This document shows positions 1 through 6,806 of a DNA stretch of 8,473 nt, piece after piece. This DNA comes from Methylomonas sp. (GTDB lineage Bacteria > Pseudomonadota > Gammaproteobacteria > Methylococcales > Methylomonadaceae). The notes beneath the pieces were generated by a model, which saw nothing but the letters and a program-made list of their open reading frames with translations, was not told where the DNA came from and made no database searches. Positions within the stretch are counted from its first letter, which is position 1; every line of letters begins with the position of its first letter. The DNA lies in contig JAQTYP010000127.1 of assembly GCA_028688235.1 (NCBI GenBank), positions 1 through 8,473 on the forward strand, given 5' to 3'. Both the position numbers and the translations under genes were made by a program.

Positions 1-230
1 GGGCGATGATAGAGCATTTTCAAGGCGGGCCAGTAGGATTGGATACCTTGGCGGCGGCGATCAGCGAGGAACGGGGGACGGTCGAAGATGTGCTGGAGCC
101 TTATCTGTTACAGCAAGGCTTCATCATGCGCACCCCCAGAGGCCGAGTGGTCACGCACAAAGCCTATGGCCATTTTGGTTTGCAGCCGCCCAAAACCATG
201 CCGGCGACCGACGATCTTTTCGATGTTTAA
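1..230 (+). CDS. ruvB: Holliday junction branch migration helicase RuvB, C-terminal fragment (5' end outside window)
   Basis: RuvB is the AAA+ ring motor that, with RuvA, drives branch migration of Holliday junctions in recombinational repair. Only about the last 75 codons are present; the reading frame is open to the window edge with the first full codon at base 3, so the internal ATG at base 6 is not the real start. The visible part is the C-terminal winged-helix DNA-binding domain. The segments FQGGPVGLDTLAAAI, EDVLEPYLLQQGF and RTPRGR match the E. coli RuvB C-terminus almost residue for residue. The AAA+ Walker motifs lie upstream of the window. The gene ends in TAA at 228-230. A ruvB gene directly ahead of ybgC-tolQ is the usual order in Pseudomonas-like genomes, so the ruv and tol genes may be partly co-transcribed. 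Identification is secure despite truncation. Confidence 0.95.
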   Translation, partial: AMIEHFQGGPVGLDTLAAAISEERGTVEDVLEPYLLQQGFIMRTPRGRVVTHKAYGHFGLQPPKTMPATDDLFDV

Positions 231-248
231 TAATGAGTTAAGAGACGA

Positions 249-644
249 ATGAAAGAATTCATCTGGCCGGTCAGGGTGTATTACGAAGATACCGACGCCG
301 GCGGCGTGGTGTTTTACGCCAATTACCTGAAGTTTTTCGAACGGGCCAGAACCGAAATGCTGCGCTGCTCCGGTTTCGAGCAGGATAGCTTGATCGCCCA
401 AGAAAACGTCATTTTCGTGGTGCGCTCTGTCGCCGTCGATTATTTGAAGCCTGCCCGCTTCAACGAGCAGATCGATGTGAGCGCCAAGATCATTGAAAAC
501 AAAAAAGTCAGCCTTATTTTCGAACAGGCCATCACCAGAGAACAAGACACCTTATGTAAGGGCATAATACGCATAGTCTGCGTCGATGCCAAAAGCATGA
601 GGCCCAAACCTATCCCTGTCGCCATTTTGGAGCAATTAACTTAA
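249..644 (+). CDS. ybgC: YbgC family acyl-CoA thioesterase, Tol-Pal associated
   Basis: This is a cytoplasmic hotdog-fold thioesterase of 131 residues, the usual family length. E. coli YbgC hydrolyses acyl-CoA or acyl-ACP thioesters and interacts with phospholipid-synthesis proteins; its exact link to Tol-Pal is unsettled. The N-terminal signature VYYEDTDAGGVVFYANYLKF (residues 10-29) contains Asp16, which aligns with the catalytic Asp18 of the E. coli protein. The FFERARTE segment that follows lies on the central hotdog helix. The sequence AFVVR-like FVVRSVAVDYLKPAR (about residues 56-70) is also family-typical. The ATG at 249 has a weak purine-rich Shine-Dalgarno stretch (AAGAGA) just upstream and gives the expected N-terminus. 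The stop codon abuts the tolQ start with no spacer, so the two are very probably translated from one transcript. It is the first gene of the tol cluster, as in E. coli and Pseudomonas. Confidence 0.95.
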   Translation: MKEFIWPVRVYYEDTDAGGVVFYANYLKFFERARTEMLRCSGFEQDSLIAQENVIFVVRSVAVDYLKPARFNEQIDVSAKIIENKKVSLIFEQAITREQDTLCKGIIRIVCVDAKSMRPKPIPVAILEQLT

Positions 645-1322
645 ATGAATACCGATTTGTCCATATTGCATCTGGTCAAAGAAGCCAGTTTTGTCGTTCA
701 ATTCGTCATGTTTATACTGTTGTCGGCCTCGCTCGCTTCGTGGACATTCATCTTCAGCAAACGCAAGGAGCTGAGTCAAGCCACCGAAATTACCGAGGAT
801 TTCGAAGAAGAGTTCTGGTCTGGCGTCGGTTTGGCCGAGCTGTATAAAAAAATGTCCAGCGATAGATTCGAGCCTGAAGGCATAGAAAAAATCTTCCTGG
901 CCGGCTACCGCGAATTTGCCCGCATGCGGCAGAAGGGTGATGTCGAGCCTGTGGTGCAGGTCGAAAGCGCGCAGCGGGCGATGCGCATCGAGTTGGCGCG
1001 GGAATTGGACAGGTTGGACGAGACCTTGCCGTTTCTGGCTACCGTCGGTTCCACCAGTCCTTACATCGGCCTGTTCGGCACCGTCTGGGGCATCATGAAT
1101 TCGTTTCGGGCTTTGGGCGAAATCAAGAACGCCACGCTGGCCAACGTTGCCCCCGGCATTTCCGAGGCCTTGATCGCGACGGCAATCGGCTTGTTCGCGG
1201 CGATTCCGGCGGTGATTGCCTACAACCGTTTTTCGACCCGCCTGGATAGATTGGCCGGCCGTTACGAGTTGTTCATCGACGAGTTCGTCGTGTTGTTACA
1301 AAGACAGGCTCATACCAAATGA
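645..1322 (+). CDS. tolQ: Tol-Pal system proton channel subunit TolQ
   Basis: TolQ is the inner-membrane stator subunit which, with TolR, uses the proton motive force to energise TolA during outer-membrane constriction at division. The 225-residue length is typical of the MotA/TolQ/ExbB family. Three membrane segments are visible: about residues 16-37, 128-152 and 168-192, with a large cytoplasmic loop between the first two. The TM2 signature GSTSPYIGLFGTVWGIM (135-151) and the TM3 stretch GISEALIATAIGLFAAIPA (171-189) are highly conserved. Thr146 and Thr179 align with the channel-lining Thr145 and Thr178 of E. coli TolQ. The ATG immediately follows the ybgC stop, with a GGAG-like Shine-Dalgarno sequence near 629-632 inside ybgC. 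The TGA stop overlaps the tolR ATG by four bases. Nothing in the sequence looks degraded. Confidence 0.97.
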   Translation: MNTDLSILHLVKEASFVVQFVMFILLSASLASWTFIFSKRKELSQATEITEDFEEEFWSGVGLAELYKKMSSDRFEPEGIEKIFLAGYREFARMRQKGDVEPVVQVESAQRAMRIELARELDRLDETLPFLATVGSTSPYIGLFGTVWGIMNSFRALGEIKNATLANVAPGISEALIATAIGLFAAIPAVIAYNRFSTRLDRLAGRYELFIDEFVVLLQRQAHTK

Positions 1323-1777
1323 ATGTAAGTAGCAGTAACCGAAAATCCCGCAAGCGTCGTGGGCCCATGGCGGAAATCAACGTCGTTCCGTATATCGACG
1401 TGACCTTTGTATTGCTGATGATCTTCATGATTACCGCGCCCCTGGTACAAACCGGTGTCGACGTCGATTTGCCGCAGGCCGAGGCGGAGCAGGTCGATAT
1501 TCAGGATCAGACTCCCGTCATCGTGTCGATCAAAAAAGACGGCAGTTTTTATTTGAATATCGGCGGCAACGATGAAGAAGCCGAAATGCCGATAGACGAA
1601 GAAATATTGGTCACGCGGGTTGCCGCGGTATTCAAAAACAACCCCAAGGCGCAGTTGTACGTGCGAGGCGATCATGAGGTCGATTACGGCAGCATCGTCA
1701 AGGTCATGGTCGAACTCAAAAAAACCGGCGCGCCTAAAGTGGGCTTGATGACTTCGCCGCCACCCGAGAGTAAATGA
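1319..1777 (+). CDS. tolR: Tol-Pal system protein TolR
   Basis: TolR is the single-pass partner of TolQ. Its transmembrane aspartate carries the protons, and its periplasmic domain is thought to gate the channel and touch peptidoglycan. The protein has 152 residues, about ten longer than E. coli TolR. A basic cytoplasmic N-terminus (RKSRKRR) precedes the conserved segment AEINVVPYIDVTFVLLMIF (18-36), which begins the membrane helix; Asp27 aligns with the essential Asp23 of E. coli. The following ITAPLVQTGVDVDLPQA matches the family linker. The periplasmic domain ends with the family motif VGLMT, then a short proline/serine tail. The ATG overlaps the tolQ stop as ATGA and no strong Shine-Dalgarno sequence is visible, so translation is probably coupled to tolQ. 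An acidic insertion (GGNDEEAEMPIDEE) sits in the middle of the periplasmic domain. Confidence 0.96.
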   Translation: MNVSSSNRKSRKRRGPMAEINVVPYIDVTFVLLMIFMITAPLVQTGVDVDLPQAEAEQVDIQDQTPVIVSIKKDGSFYLNIGGNDEEAEMPIDEEILVTRVAAVFKNNPKAQLYVRGDHEVDYGSIVKVMVELKKTGAPKVGLMTSPPPESK

Positions 1778-1787
1778 CGATTTGGCT

Positions 1788-3386
1788 ATGAGAAGTTTCA
1801 AACCCTCGTTCGTGTTGGCGGTAGCGCTACATATCCTGATTGTGGTGCTGTTCAGCGTCAGTTTCATGACCGACGACGATATTGTCAAAAACGCGCCGCC
1901 GTCTGAAATCATCGAGGCGACCGTGATAGACGGTGCCGCCATCGACGCCGAAGCCGAGCGTCTGAAACAAGTAGAAACAAACAAGACTCAGGCCGAACAG
2001 CAGCGCCAGCAGGCGTTAGAACAGGCAAGAGCGTCCGAAGAGCGTGCATTGCAGCAAGCCAAGGAACAGCGGGTGCTGGAAGAGCAAAAGGCTTTGGAGG
2101 CGGCCGAGCGCCGCAAACAGGAGGCGCTGGAGGAACAAAAAAGGCAGCAGCAAATAGCGACCCAGCGCAAGGAAGAGGAGCGCAAATTGCTGGAAGCCAA
2201 GGAAAAACGGTTGCAGGAAGAAAAGCAGGCTAAAGAGGCGGCCGAAAAGCAGAAAAAAGCGGAAGCCGAAAAGCGGGTGCAGGAGCAAAAGGCGGCTGAA
2301 GCCAAGGCCGAGAAAGAGCGGCAAATGGCTCAGGAAAGGGCCAGGGTGGAGCAGGAAAGGAAAGTCGCAGAACAAAAAGCCAGGGCCGATCAGGAAAAGA
2401 AAGTCGCGGAACAAAAAGCCAGGGCCGAGCAGGAAAAGAAAGTCGCCGACCAAAAAGCAAAGGCCGAAGCCGAACAAAAAGCCGTTGAAAAAGCCAAGCT
2501 GGCGGCCGAAGCCGAAGCCAAATTAAAGGCCGATCAGGAAAAGCAAGAGGCTCTGGCAAAAGCCAAGGCGGAAAAAGAACGTCAGGCAGTCGATGCAGCG
2601 GCCAAGGCCGAAAAAGAAAAACAACAGGCGGAAGCCAAGGCTAAGGCCGAAAAGGCCGAGAAAGAGCGCTTGGCGAAATTAACCGCCGAAAAAGAACGGC
2701 AGGCCGCGGAAAGTGCCAAAGCAGAGGCCGAAGCAAAAGCCAAGGCGGAAGCGGAAGCTAGGACTAAGGCTGAAGCAGTCGCCAAGGCTAAAGCTGAATC
2801 CGAGGCAAAGGCTAAGGCCGAAGCGGCCGCCAAGGCCAAGGCTGAATCCGAGGCCAAGGCCAGGGCAGAAGCCGCCGCCAAAGCCGAGGCCGATGCCAAA
2901 GCTAAGGCGGAAGCGGCAGCAAGGGCAAAAGCCGAGGCCGATGCTAAAGCGAAAGCTGAAGCCGAGGCTGCTGCCAAGGTTAAAGCCGAAGCTGAAGCGG
3001 CTGCGAAAGCCAAGGCTGAGGCCGATGCAAAAGCCAAAGCGGAAGCCGAGGCCGCGGCGGCGGTAAAAGCGGAACAAGATAGACAGGCCGCGGCTGCTGC
3101 GGTTGCCGAGGAAGCTCGGCTGAACAATATGATCAAAAATAAGACCGAAGGCGCATGGATCAGGCCCATGAACGCGGCGTCGGGTCTCAAATGTGTAATT
3201 CAGGTAAAATTATTGGCCAGCGGCGATGTGATGGATGCCGTCGTGGTCGAAAGCAGCGGCGATCCGATATTCGATCGCTCGGCGGAAAATGCCGTCAGAA
3301 AGGCCTCGCCTTTGCCCGTGCCGCAAGATAAAGCCTTGTTTAATCAAAAGTATCGAATTTTTAAATTGTTGTTTAATCCAGCCTAG
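1788..3386 (+). CDS. tolA: Tol-Pal system protein TolA, with a long repeat-rich periplasmic arm
   Basis: TolA transmits TolQR motion across the periplasm to TolB and Pal. The protein is 532 residues from the ATG at 1788, clearly longer than the roughly 420 of E. coli TolA. Domain I is a membrane helix at about residues 7-27 with the conserved His15; the position four residues before it is Ala11, where E. coli has Ser. The segment EIIEATVID follows. Domain II, about residues 50-438, is almost entirely Lys, Ala, Glu and Gln and should form a long helix; it contains a 39-base tandem repeat and an Ala-rich section. Domain III, about 440-532, is the folded TonB/TolA C-terminal domain, with TEGAWIRP, CVIQVKLLASGDV and the VVESSGDPIFDRSAENAVRK stretch. 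A TTG at 1782 is an alternative start, adding two residues and sitting nearer a GAGAG at 1766-1770. The ATG is preferred only on codon type. Confidence 0.95.
   Translation: MRSFKPSFVLAVALHILIVVLFSVSFMTDDDIVKNAPPSEIIEATVIDGAAIDAEAERLKQVETNKTQAEQQRQQALEQARASEERALQQAKEQRVLEEQKALEAAERRKQEALEEQKRQQQIATQRKEEERKLLEAKEKRLQEEKQAKEAAEKQKKAEAEKRVQEQKAAEAKAEKERQMAQERARVEQERKVAEQKARADQEKKVAEQKARAEQEKKVADQKAKAEAEQKAVEKAKLAAEAEAKLKADQEKQEALAKAKAEKERQAVDAAAKAEKEKQQAEAKAKAEKAEKERLAKLTAEKERQAAESAKAEAEAKAKAEAEARTKAEAVAKAKAESEAKAKAEAAAKAKAESEAKARAEAAAKAEADAKAKAEAAARAKAEADAKAKAEAEAAAKVKAEAEAAAKAKAEADAKAKAEAEAAAAVKAEQDRQAAAAAVAEEARLNNMIKNKTEGAWIRPMNAASGLKCVIQVKLLASGDVMDAVVVESSGDPIFDRSAENAVRKASPLPVPQDKALFNQKYRIFKLLFNPA
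2342..2477 (+). repeat. 39-base in-frame tandem repeat within tolA
   Basis: Three successive 39-base units begin at 2361, 2400 and 2439, each opening with AAAGTCGC, with a partial copy ahead of the first. The first two are nearly identical. The third diverges in its second half. They encode 13-residue units of the form KVAEQKARADQEK, KVAEQKARAEQEK and KVADQKAKAEAEQ. The unit length is a multiple of three, so copy-number change would keep the frame and change only the length of the helical arm. Confidence 0.85.
2716..3066 (+). repeat. Degenerate Ala/Lys/Glu-rich repeat region of tolA domain II
   Basis: This part of tolA encodes an almost unbroken run of Ala, Lys and Glu with a few Asp, Ser, Arg and Val. 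Short blocks such as AKAKAESEAKAKAEAAAKAK recur with small changes. Codons alternate (GCC, GCG, GCT, GCA; AAA, AAG), so the protein repeat is more regular than the DNA repeat. It lengthens the TolA periplasmic helix. The long reading frames that appear here in the other frames are by-products of this composition. Confidence 0.75.
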
Positions 3387-3405
3387 CCTATAACGGAAAC
3401 ACGTA

Positions 3406-4689
3406 ATGAATTTATTAGTAAGAGTGCTCTGCTTCAGTATGTTGACTTCGCTGTGGAGTTTGGCGCAAGCGGAAGGTCTGACCATAGAGATTACCAAGGG
3501 CTCGCAATCGGCGATACCGATAGCCGTCGTGCCATTTGCTCAACAGGGTACTATCGGCAACGTCAAATTGTCCGATGTCATCGATTCGGATCTATCCGGC
3601 AGCGGTTTTTTCAAGGCCTTGGCGGAAGAAGATATGCTGACTAAGCCCAGCGACCCGGAACGCGTGGAGTTTCGCGATTGGCAGGCTTTAGGCCAGGACT
3701 ATCTGGTGATAGGGCAAGTGGCCGGCAATGGCGGCAGCTTCAACATCCAGTTTCATTTGTTCAACGTGCATAACGGTCAGTTGTTGATGGGTTATCGTCT
3801 GACGGTAGGTGCCAACGAATTGCGCAGGGCCGCTCATCACATCAGCGATTTGATTTATGAAAAGTTGACCGGCCGCAAAGGCGCTTTCAACACGCGTATC
3901 GCCTATGTCACCAGCGTGCTGCAAGGTGGTGCCAAGCAATTCATGCTGCAAGTCGCCGATGCCGACGGTTATAATCCCAGGACCATAGCCGAATCGCCCG
4001 AACCCATCATGGCGCCAGCCTGGTCGCCGGACGGTTCCAAAATTGCGTATGTATCCTTCCATACCAAACGTTCGGGGATATACATACAGACATTGGCGAC
4101 CGGTCAGCGCGAAAGCGTGGCATCCTATCCGGGCATCAATGGCGCGCCGGCGTTTTCGCCCGACGGCAGCCGCTTGGCGATGACCTTGTCCAAAGACGGT
4201 AGCCCCGACATCTACGTATTGAACCTTGCGACACATGGCTTGACCCGGCTGACTTCCGGCATGTCCATTGACACCGAGCCGACCTGGTCGCCAGACGGCA
4301 GCACCATAGTCTTCACCTCGGACCAAGGTGGCAAACCCCAGCTTTATACGGTGCCCAGCGGTGGCGGACGGGCCACCCGCTTGACTTTTCAGGGTGATTA
4401 CAACGCCAGGGGCCGCTTTTCCGCCGACGGCAAAAGTTTGGCGATGGTCCATGGCAGTGGCGGGCGATACCGCATCGCCGCGATGGATATGGCCTCGCGT
4501 ACGGTCAATGTGTTGAGCGACGGCAGTCTGGATGATTCGCCGAGCTTCGCGCCCAATGGCAGCATGATATTGTTTGCGGCCAATAAGGGGGGGCGCTCCG
4601 TCTTGTCCGTCGTGTCCACGGATGGTGCAATGCAGCAAAAATTGGATTTTCAAAGCGGTAGCGTACGCGAACCTGCTTGGGCCCCTTAA
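3406..4689 (+). CDS. tolB: Tol-Pal system periplasmic beta-propeller protein TolB
   Basis: TolB is a soluble periplasmic protein that binds Pal and TolA and controls how Pal is released to or from peptidoglycan. The 427-residue length is typical. A Sec signal peptide covers residues 1-22, with a likely cut after A-Q-A before Glu23. The N-terminal alpha/beta domain follows, including PIAVVPFAQQGT. The C-terminal six-bladed propeller shows six repeats of a W/F-S-P-D-G type motif, with the aromatic residue at 206, 250, 294, 338, 381 and 425, a spacing of 43-44 residues. The last one is the shortened EPAWAP at the C-terminus, which probably closes the ring. The start lies 19 bases after tolA; the region before it (ACGGAAAC) is only a weak ribosome-binding site. 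All features match a functional TolB. Confidence 0.97.
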   Translation: MNLLVRVLCFSMLTSLWSLAQAEGLTIEITKGSQSAIPIAVVPFAQQGTIGNVKLSDVIDSDLSGSGFFKALAEEDMLTKPSDPERVEFRDWQALGQDYLVIGQVAGNGGSFNIQFHLFNVHNGQLLMGYRLTVGANELRRAAHHISDLIYEKLTGRKGAFNTRIAYVTSVLQGGAKQFMLQVADADGYNPRTIAESPEPIMAPAWSPDGSKIAYVSFHTKRSGIYIQTLATGQRESVASYPGINGAPAFSPDGSRLAMTLSKDGSPDIYVLNLATHGLTRLTSGMSIDTEPTWSPDGSTIVFTSDQGGKPQLYTVPSGGGRATRLTFQGDYNARGRFSADGKSLAMVHGSGGRYRIAAMDMASRTVNVLSDGSLDDSPSFAPNGSMILFAANKGGRSVLSVVSTDGAMQQKLDFQSGSVREPAWAP

Positions 4690-4728
4690 GGAAAGGCTAA
4701 AATTTTTTCGTTTGAATGTGAATAATCT

Positions 4729-4734
4729 AGGAGA
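4729..4734 (+). promoter_or_regulatory. Strong ribosome-binding site of pal
   Basis: AGGAGA lies six bases before the pal ATG at 4741, within an AT-rich 51-base spacer that is the longest gap inside the tol operon. It is the best Shine-Dalgarno match in the cluster and fits the high copy number expected of Pal. Two nearer ATGs at 4734 and 4737 are out of frame. I looked for a separate pal promoter in this spacer and found no convincing -35/-10 pair. Confidence 0.7.
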
Positions 4735-4740
4735 TGATGT

Positions 4741-5310
4741 ATGAAATTGAATATGACTGGCTTGGCTCTGGCAATGAGCGCCGTGTTGTTGGCGGGCTGT
4801 AGCTCGACTGAAGAAGAGGGGCTGACCGATTCGGCTCAAGGTACGGACGCATCGACCAGCGGTTACAACGACGGATCGATGTCCGGTAGCCAGTTCGGTT
4901 CCGGCAATGGCCTTAGCTCCGGTTCCGCTTACGGTTCGGGTTCGAATTTAGGCCCTGAATTCAGCGATCCCAACAGCCCCTTGTCCAAACAAACCATTTA
5001 TTTCGAACTGGACAGCAGTCAGGTCAAACAGGAATTCGTTCCTGTTGTTGCCGCCCATGCGCAATATCTGGCTTCGCATCCGGGTCAACGCGTGATTCTG
5101 GCCGGTCATGCGGACGAAAGGGGCTCCAGCGAATACAACATCGCATTGGGAGAGCAACGCGCCAAATCGGTCGAACGCATGATACGCGCGCAAGGTGTCG
5201 GTTCCAACCAGCTGGAGGTCGTCAGTTATGGTGAAGAAAAGCCGGCGGTGTCCGGTCATGACGAATCCGCGTGGCAGATGAATCGTCGTGTAGAAGTAGG
5301 CTATCAATGA
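4741..5310 (+). CDS. pal: Peptidoglycan-associated outer-membrane lipoprotein Pal (OprL-type)
   Basis: Pal anchors the outer membrane to peptidoglycan and is the outer partner of TolA and TolB. The 189-residue precursor has a lipoprotein signal peptide with lipobox LAGC and lipidated Cys20. The residue after it is Ser21, not Asp, consistent with sorting to the outer membrane. Residues 21-80 are a Gly/Ser-rich flexible linker. The OmpA-like domain follows from about residue 84, starting TIYFELDSSQV. It contains the peptidoglycan-binding core AGHADERGSSEYNIALGEQR, in which Asp125 and Arg140 align with the diaminopimelate-contacting residues of the family. The C-terminal parts VVSYGEEKPAV and NRRVEV are also typical. 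The start is set by the AGGAGA sequence upstream. The TGA stop overlaps the cpoB ATG by four bases. Confidence 0.97.
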   Translation: MKLNMTGLALAMSAVLLAGCSSTEEEGLTDSAQGTDASTSGYNDGSMSGSQFGSGNGLSSGSAYGSGSNLGPEFSDPNSPLSKQTIYFELDSSQVKQEFVPVVAAHAQYLASHPGQRVILAGHADERGSSEYNIALGEQRAKSVERMIRAQGVGSNQLEVVSYGEEKPAVSGHDESAWQMNRRVEVGYQ

Positions 5311-6152
5311 ATAAAACTGCACTTTTGATGCTTTGTACCAGCCTGGGCTTCGTTGCCGAGGCCGGTGCCCAGTCAGGCAATAATAATCCCTATCAAGGGA
5401 CGCCTCGTTATGGGGCGGGGGCTGCCGTTTCCGACAGCGCCGTTTTCGAGCTGTTGGGTCGGCTGGAGCAGTTGCAATCGGAAGTGCAGCAATTGAGAGG
5501 TCTGGTCGAGGAGCAGGCTCAAACCATCGCCGATCTGGAGCGCAAGCAGGGCAATATGTATACCGATCTTGACGAAAGGTTACAGTTGCTGGCGCCCGGC
5601 GGCCAGCCTGCCCAGGCCGGTACGGCCGCAACGCCTCAAGTCGCAAGCGATGCCAGTCAAGCGGCACAGGCTGCAGTTGCCCCGGCGGCGACTCAGGCAC
5701 CGTCTCAGGCCGCTGTTCAACCAGAGGCTGGCGCAAGTCAAGCGCCGCAAGCCAGTCAATCGCCGGCTCCCAAGGCAGGGGAACAGGAGCGTTATCAACA
5801 AGCCTACGAGGCCTTGCGTAACGGCCACAACACGCAGGCTATCAAGATGTTCGAAGCTTTGGCTGCCGATTATCCCAACGGTGAGCTCGGTGATAATGCG
5901 CAATATTGGTTGGGCGAAGCCTATAAAATCAATCGCGAGTTCGACAAGGCCAAGGCGGCGTTCAACAAGGTCGTCAGTCAATATCCCAATAGCTCGAAAG
6001 TGGCCGATGCATTGTTGAAACTGGGGTATATCGAGCTCGACCAACAGAATCCGGCAAAGGCCAGGGATTATTTGACCCGTGTTGCCACCAGCTATCCAGG
6101 AACCACTGCGGCGCATTTGGCGGCGAAAAAATTGGCGCAAATGCCGCAATAA
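5307..6152 (+). CDS. cpoB: Cell division coordinator CpoB (YbgF), coiled coil plus TPR
   Basis: CpoB is a periplasmic protein which in E. coli binds TolA and the PBP1B-LpoB complex and coordinates septal peptidoglycan synthesis with outer-membrane constriction. From the ATG at 5307 it has 281 residues, slightly longer than E. coli CpoB (263). Residues 1-21 are a Sec signal peptide, with a probable cut after A-G-A. A coiled coil covers about 46-95 (ELLGRLEQLQSEVQQLRGL), the YbgF N-terminal trimerisation segment. Residues 97-157 are an Ala/Gln/Pro/Ser-rich linker. Three TPR repeats fill about 160-266, with the recurring YPN or YPG turn at the end of each (DYPNG, QYPNS, SYPGT). The ATG overlaps the pal stop as ATGA and has AGTAGG at 5295-5300 as ribosome-binding site. 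An upstream in-frame GTG at 5271 would give a non-signal extension and is rejected. Confidence 0.94.
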   Translation: MNKTALLMLCTSLGFVAEAGAQSGNNNPYQGTPRYGAGAAVSDSAVFELLGRLEQLQSEVQQLRGLVEEQAQTIADLERKQGNMYTDLDERLQLLAPGGQPAQAGTAATPQVASDASQAAQAAVAPAATQAPSQAAVQPEAGASQAPQASQSPAPKAGEQERYQQAYEALRNGHNTQAIKMFEALAADYPNGELGDNAQYWLGEAYKINREFDKAKAAFNKVVSQYPNSSKVADALLKLGYIELDQQNPAKARDYLTRVATSYPGTTAAHLAAKKLAQMPQ

Positions 6153-6161
6153 ACGGTGGGC

Positions 6162-6806
6162 ATGGATTTAGTGCTGCGTGTCAGCGAAATTTTCTATTCC
6201 CTGCAAGGTGAAACCAATACGGTAGGACTGCCTACGGTCTTCATCCGTCTGACCGGTTGCCCTTTGCGTTGCGTTTATTGCGATACGGCCTATGCCTTTA
6301 GCGGCGGCGAAAAGCTGACGCTGGATCAAATCGTCGAACGAGTCGGACATTACAATACGCCTTATGTCACGGTGACAGGCGGCGAGCCCTTGGCCCAGCC
6401 GGCCTGTCATTCCCTGATGGTCAGACTGCCGGATTTGGGTTATCAGGTATCGCTCGAAACCAGCGGCGCACTGGACGTTTCAGATGTCGATCCGCGCGTG
6501 GTCAAGGTCATGGATTTGAAAACACCGAGTTCCGGCGAGATGCAGCGTAACCGCTACGACAACATCGCTTATTTGAGCCTACAGGATCAGGTCAAGTTCG
6601 TCATTGCCGATGACGGCGATTATCAGTGGTCCAAACGACAATTGGTCGAACACGGCTTGCCCGAACGTTGTCAGGTGTTATTTTCGCCGGTGATGGGGGC
6701 CATGTCGCCGACTTTGTTGGCCGATAAAATTCTGGCCGATCAGTTGCCGGTCCGGTTTCAAATTCAATTGCACAAGATCCTTTGGGACGATGCCAGGGGA
6801 AAATGA
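6162..6806 (+). CDS. queE: 7-carboxy-7-deazaguanine synthase QueE (radical SAM)
   Basis: QueE is a cytoplasmic radical SAM enzyme that rearranges 6-carboxy-5,6,7,8-tetrahydropterin to 7-carboxy-7-deazaguanine, the third step towards preQ0 and queuosine in tRNA. The protein has 214 residues from the ATG at 6162. The iron-sulfur motif CPLRCVYC at Cys33, Cys37 and Cys40 is the standard CX3CX2C pattern. The following DTAYAF supplies Thr42, which may correspond to the magnesium-binding Thr described for the family. The N-terminal SEIFYSLQGE and the SAM-binding TGGEPL (residues 72-77) are diagnostic. The start is uncertain: GTG at 6156 lacks a ribosome-binding site, ATG at 6162 has GGTGGG almost touching it, and GTG at 6171 would be well spaced from the same GGTGGG but gives a short N-terminus. 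It follows cpoB after 9 bases and overlaps queC by 17. Confidence 0.95.
   Translation: MDLVLRVSEIFYSLQGETNTVGLPTVFIRLTGCPLRCVYCDTAYAFSGGEKLTLDQIVERVGHYNTPYVTVTGGEPLAQPACHSLMVRLPDLGYQVSLETSGALDVSDVDPRVVKVMDLKTPSSGEMQRNRYDNIAYLSLQDQVKFVIADDGDYQWSKRQLVEHGLPERCQVLFSPVMGAMSPTLLADKILADQLPVRFQIQLHKILWDDARGK

Noticed and set aside
2342..3066. Possible CRISPR or other regulatory repeat array
   Set aside because: The repeats are in frame with tolA, have no unique spacers, and encode the expected helical arm.
2582..3190. Long minus-strand reading frame (202 codons) opposite tolA, rich in Ala, Ser and Leu, and other long frames over tolA on both strands
   Set aside because: They mirror the Ala/Lys/Glu codon repetition of tolA, have low-complexity products, and lie wholly within a certain gene.
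4690..4740. Independent promoter for pal in the AT-rich spacer
   Set aside because: No pair of hexamers with usual spacing was found; TTGAAT at 4712 has no suitable -10 before the gene starts.
3688..4839. Minus-strand reading frame of 383 codons opposite tolB and the start of pal
   Set aside because: The product resembles no family, and the + strand is occupied by clear tolB and pal. Long antisense frames are common in GC-rich coding DNA.
5271..5306. Upstream GTG start for cpoB
   Set aside because: It would place 12 polar residues before a clear Sec signal peptide and overlap pal by 40 bases. The ATG at 5307 has its own ribosome-binding site.
5307..5372. CpoB as a lipoprotein, because of Cys10 in the signal region
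   Set aside because: The residues before it (L-M-L) do not form a lipobox, since a small residue at -1 is missing, and a better signal peptidase I site follows at residues 19-21.
4948..5736. Minus-strand reading frame of 262 codons opposite pal and cpoB
   Set aside because: Arg/Pro-rich composition typical of an antisense shadow; both + strand genes are secure.
6153..6161. A preQ1 riboswitch ahead of queE
   Set aside because: Only nine bases separate cpoB from queE, and no aptamer-like hairpin was seen in the end of cpoB.
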